NCBI RefSeq assembly: GCF_007280555.1
Contig: NZ_VKDB01000018.1
Span: forward strand, 1-62,284
Length of the DNA stretch: 62,284 nucleotides
Direction of reading: 5' to 3'
DNA from: Deinococcus detaillensis
GTDB taxonomy: Bacteria > Deinococcota > Deinococci > Deinococcales > Deinococcaceae
Below, in pieces: positions 61,432 to 62,284 of the stretch. The notes under the pieces are model-generated. The model saw nothing but the letters and a program-made list of their open reading frames with translations, did not search any database and had not been told where the DNA came from. Each line of letters opens with the position of its first letter. The stretch's first letter is position 1. The position numbers and the translations under genes were made by a program.

Positions 61432-61449
61432 ACATAATGCCCGTTATGT
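61432..61449. promoter_or_regulatory. Palindrome ACATAA-N6-TTATGT upstream of the toxin-antitoxin genes
   Basis: An 18-bp inverted repeat 80 bp before the antitoxin start. Antitoxins of this class bind such palindromes for autoregulation. Confidence 0.4.
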
Positions 61450-61516
61450 CGTCTATCAGATCTGAAACCGTAGTTTCTCTCTCAAAGTGTGAAAGAGTTT
61501 CCTACTTAATTTCTGC

Positions 61517-61522
61517 TAAACT
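61517..61522 (+). promoter_or_regulatory. TAAACT box 6 nt before antitoxin ATG (leaderless)
   Basis: TAAACT ends 6 bases before the ATG at 61529. In Deinococcus a -10 box this close to the start usually marks a leaderless transcript. No ribosome site is present, which agrees. The -35 is not clear. Confidence 0.45.
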
Positions 61523-61528
61523 CTCGCC

Positions 61529-61774
61529 ATGACGATAGGCAAGATCAGCGTGAGTCTGGAGCAGCCGCTGCTGGATTTTCTGGTGCAGTATCAGGAGAGC
61601 CATCAGGTTCGTTCCAAATCCGAAGTGGTGGCTCGGGCCATCATGTTGCTGCGTGACCAATCCCTCGAAGCTCAGTACGCGCAGGCGTTGACCGAGTGGG
61701 ATGAGAGTGGCGAAGCGGAAGTCTGGGACGTGGCTGTAAGCGACGGACTCGAGGGCCACGATGCGGCGCGGTGA
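61529..61774 (+). CDS. mazE-like: MazE-like ribbon-helix-helix antitoxin
   Basis: 81 aa. KISVSLEQPLLDFLVQYQ then RSKSEVVARAIMLL is a ribbon-helix-helix DNA-binding unit. The tail (ALTEWDESGEAEVWD) is acidic, as expected for the toxin-binding part. Start with no SD; leaderless. Overlaps the toxin by 14 nt. Stabilises the plasmid together with MazF. Confidence 0.8.
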   Translation: MTIGKISVSLEQPLLDFLVQYQESHQVRSKSEVVARAIMLLRDQSLEAQYAQALTEWDESGEAEVWDVAVSDGLEGHDAAR

Positions 61775-62111
61775 CATTTATGTCGCCGATCTTGGTGCGG
61801 CCCGGTCTGGTGGAGCGAACAAACACCGTCCGGTGGTCATCGTCAGTGCCGACAGCCTCAACCGCACGGTGGCCCGGCTCGGTGCAGGAGCGGTGACCAT
61901 CGTGCCACTGACCAGCAACGTCACCCGCGTCTACGACTTTCAGGTGCTGCTCCTAGCAGAGGAGACGGGCCTTGAGCAGGACAGCAAAGCCCAGGCCGAG
62001 CAGATTCGCACGATTAGCTTTGCTCGTCTGAGCAAAGCGCCAGTGGGTCAGGTGCCTGCCACCTTGCTGGGCCGTCTGGACGCCGCACTCCGACTGCATC
62101 TGGCGCTGTGA
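61761..62111 (+). CDS. mazF: MazF/PemK-type mRNA interferase toxin
   Basis: 116 aa. RRGDIYVADLGAARSG, then KHRPVVIVSAD, TIVPLTSNV and AEQIRTISFARL are the conserved MazF strands and helix. An endoribonuclease that cleaves mRNA when the antitoxin decays. Length is normal and the reading frame intact. Confidence 0.9.
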   Translation: MRRGDIYVADLGAARSGGANKHRPVVIVSADSLNRTVARLGAGAVTIVPLTSNVTRVYDFQVLLLAEETGLEQDSKAQAEQIRTISFARLSKAPVGQVPATLLGRLDAALRLHLAL

Positions 62112-62187
62112 AAAATGGGGGAGTTCTTGGTGAAAAGGGGAAGACTCTTGTTCCTCTTCTCCGTCGCTCTGACTTTGGAGTGCCGAA

Positions 62188-62284
62188 GTGAGCTACGACC
62201 TGGTGTTGGCGACGGTCAGCCTTGAGGCTTCAGCTGAGCGTCTGGTGCAGCTCGATCCGGCTGAGCGGCGACGCCGGACTGTCG
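62188..62284 (+). CDS. Possible tyrosine recombinase, N-terminus (cut by window edge)
   Basis: GTG at 62188 with GGAG 7-8 nt upstream opens a frame that runs off the window (32 codons): MSYDLVLATVSLEASAERL followed by VQLDPAERRRR. The style resembles the N-terminal SAM-like region of Deinococcus plasmid XerC/D-type recombinases, which often lie near parAB. The call is tentative as no catalytic residues are in view. Confidence 0.4.
   Translation, partial: MSYDLVLATVSLEASAERLVQLDPAERRRRTV

Overview
The window looks like part of a large Deinococcus plasmid or megaplasmid. It is GC-rich (low to mid 60s percent by eye). It carries a replicon block at the right end: a replication initiator of the kind seen on Deinococcus plasmids, ten iterons, a ParA with a small partner gene, and a MazEF-type toxin-antitoxin pair. 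Almost everything to the left is anti-phage or DNA-processing machinery. The genus is inferred from the feel of the initiator and of the partial genes at both edges; no rRNA, tRNA or other marker is present to confirm it.

Layout. (1) 1-161: 5' end of a FEN-like 5'-3' exonuclease gene that runs off the left edge. (2) 497-13133, minus strand: a helicase pair (279-aa unknown protein plus a RapA/SNF2-like ATPase) followed by a tight five-gene operon: a secreted/anchored VWA-like protein, a giant tubulin-like GTPase with a C-terminal zinc finger, a MotA/ZorA-like proton channel with a long coiled-coil tail, an OmpA/ZorB-like peptidoglycan anchor, and a zinc-ribbon pseudokinase with a WD40 propeller. 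It has the Zorya motor core but adds tubulin, VWA and pseudokinase parts that I do not know from any named Zorya type. This is the best candidate for an undescribed system. (3) 13424-18589: a 1721-aa SF1 helicase fused to an MTES_1575/Vsr-like nuclease and DUF3320. (4) 18751-18942: a small inverted-repeat element resembling IS6-family ends. (5) 18949-24537: a McrBC operon preceded by a frameshifted gene and a stand-alone methylase C-terminus. (6) 24579-25170: a DUF433 antitoxin with a decayed DUF5615 toxin. (7) 25371-28061: an MrfA/YprA-like helicase. (8) 28371-48690: a complete type 1 BREX set (brxA, brxB, brxC, pglX, pglZ, brxL, WYL regulator), with an HNH nuclease and a divergent EVE-nuclease gene inserted, and a second McrB-like/DUF2357 restriction pair appended. 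(9) 48692-55064: a YbjN-like protein and an AddAB helicase-nuclease, all reading into BREX. (10) 55126-58470: a small protein, a VWA protein, a MerR regulator, a membrane protein and a duplicated MerR fragment. (11) 58473-62284: the replicon block and the start of a possible recombinase.

How it works together. BREX (methylation-marked, PglX-dependent), two McrBC-like modified-DNA restriction systems, an EVE-nuclease, an HNH protein and the helicase-nuclease cover both unmodified and modified invading DNA. AddAB would degrade DNA ends. The ZorAB-tubulin apparatus would sit in the cytoplasmic membrane and couple proton flow to a cytoplasmic filament or to the SNF2 ATPase. Many genes overlap by ATGA or GTGA, which marks translationally coupled operons. 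The island shows active turnover: frameshifted genes, a truncated methylase, a decayed toxin, a low-GC segment inside pglX and a recent duplication beside repA. All functional assignments come from motifs read by eye; no database search was run.
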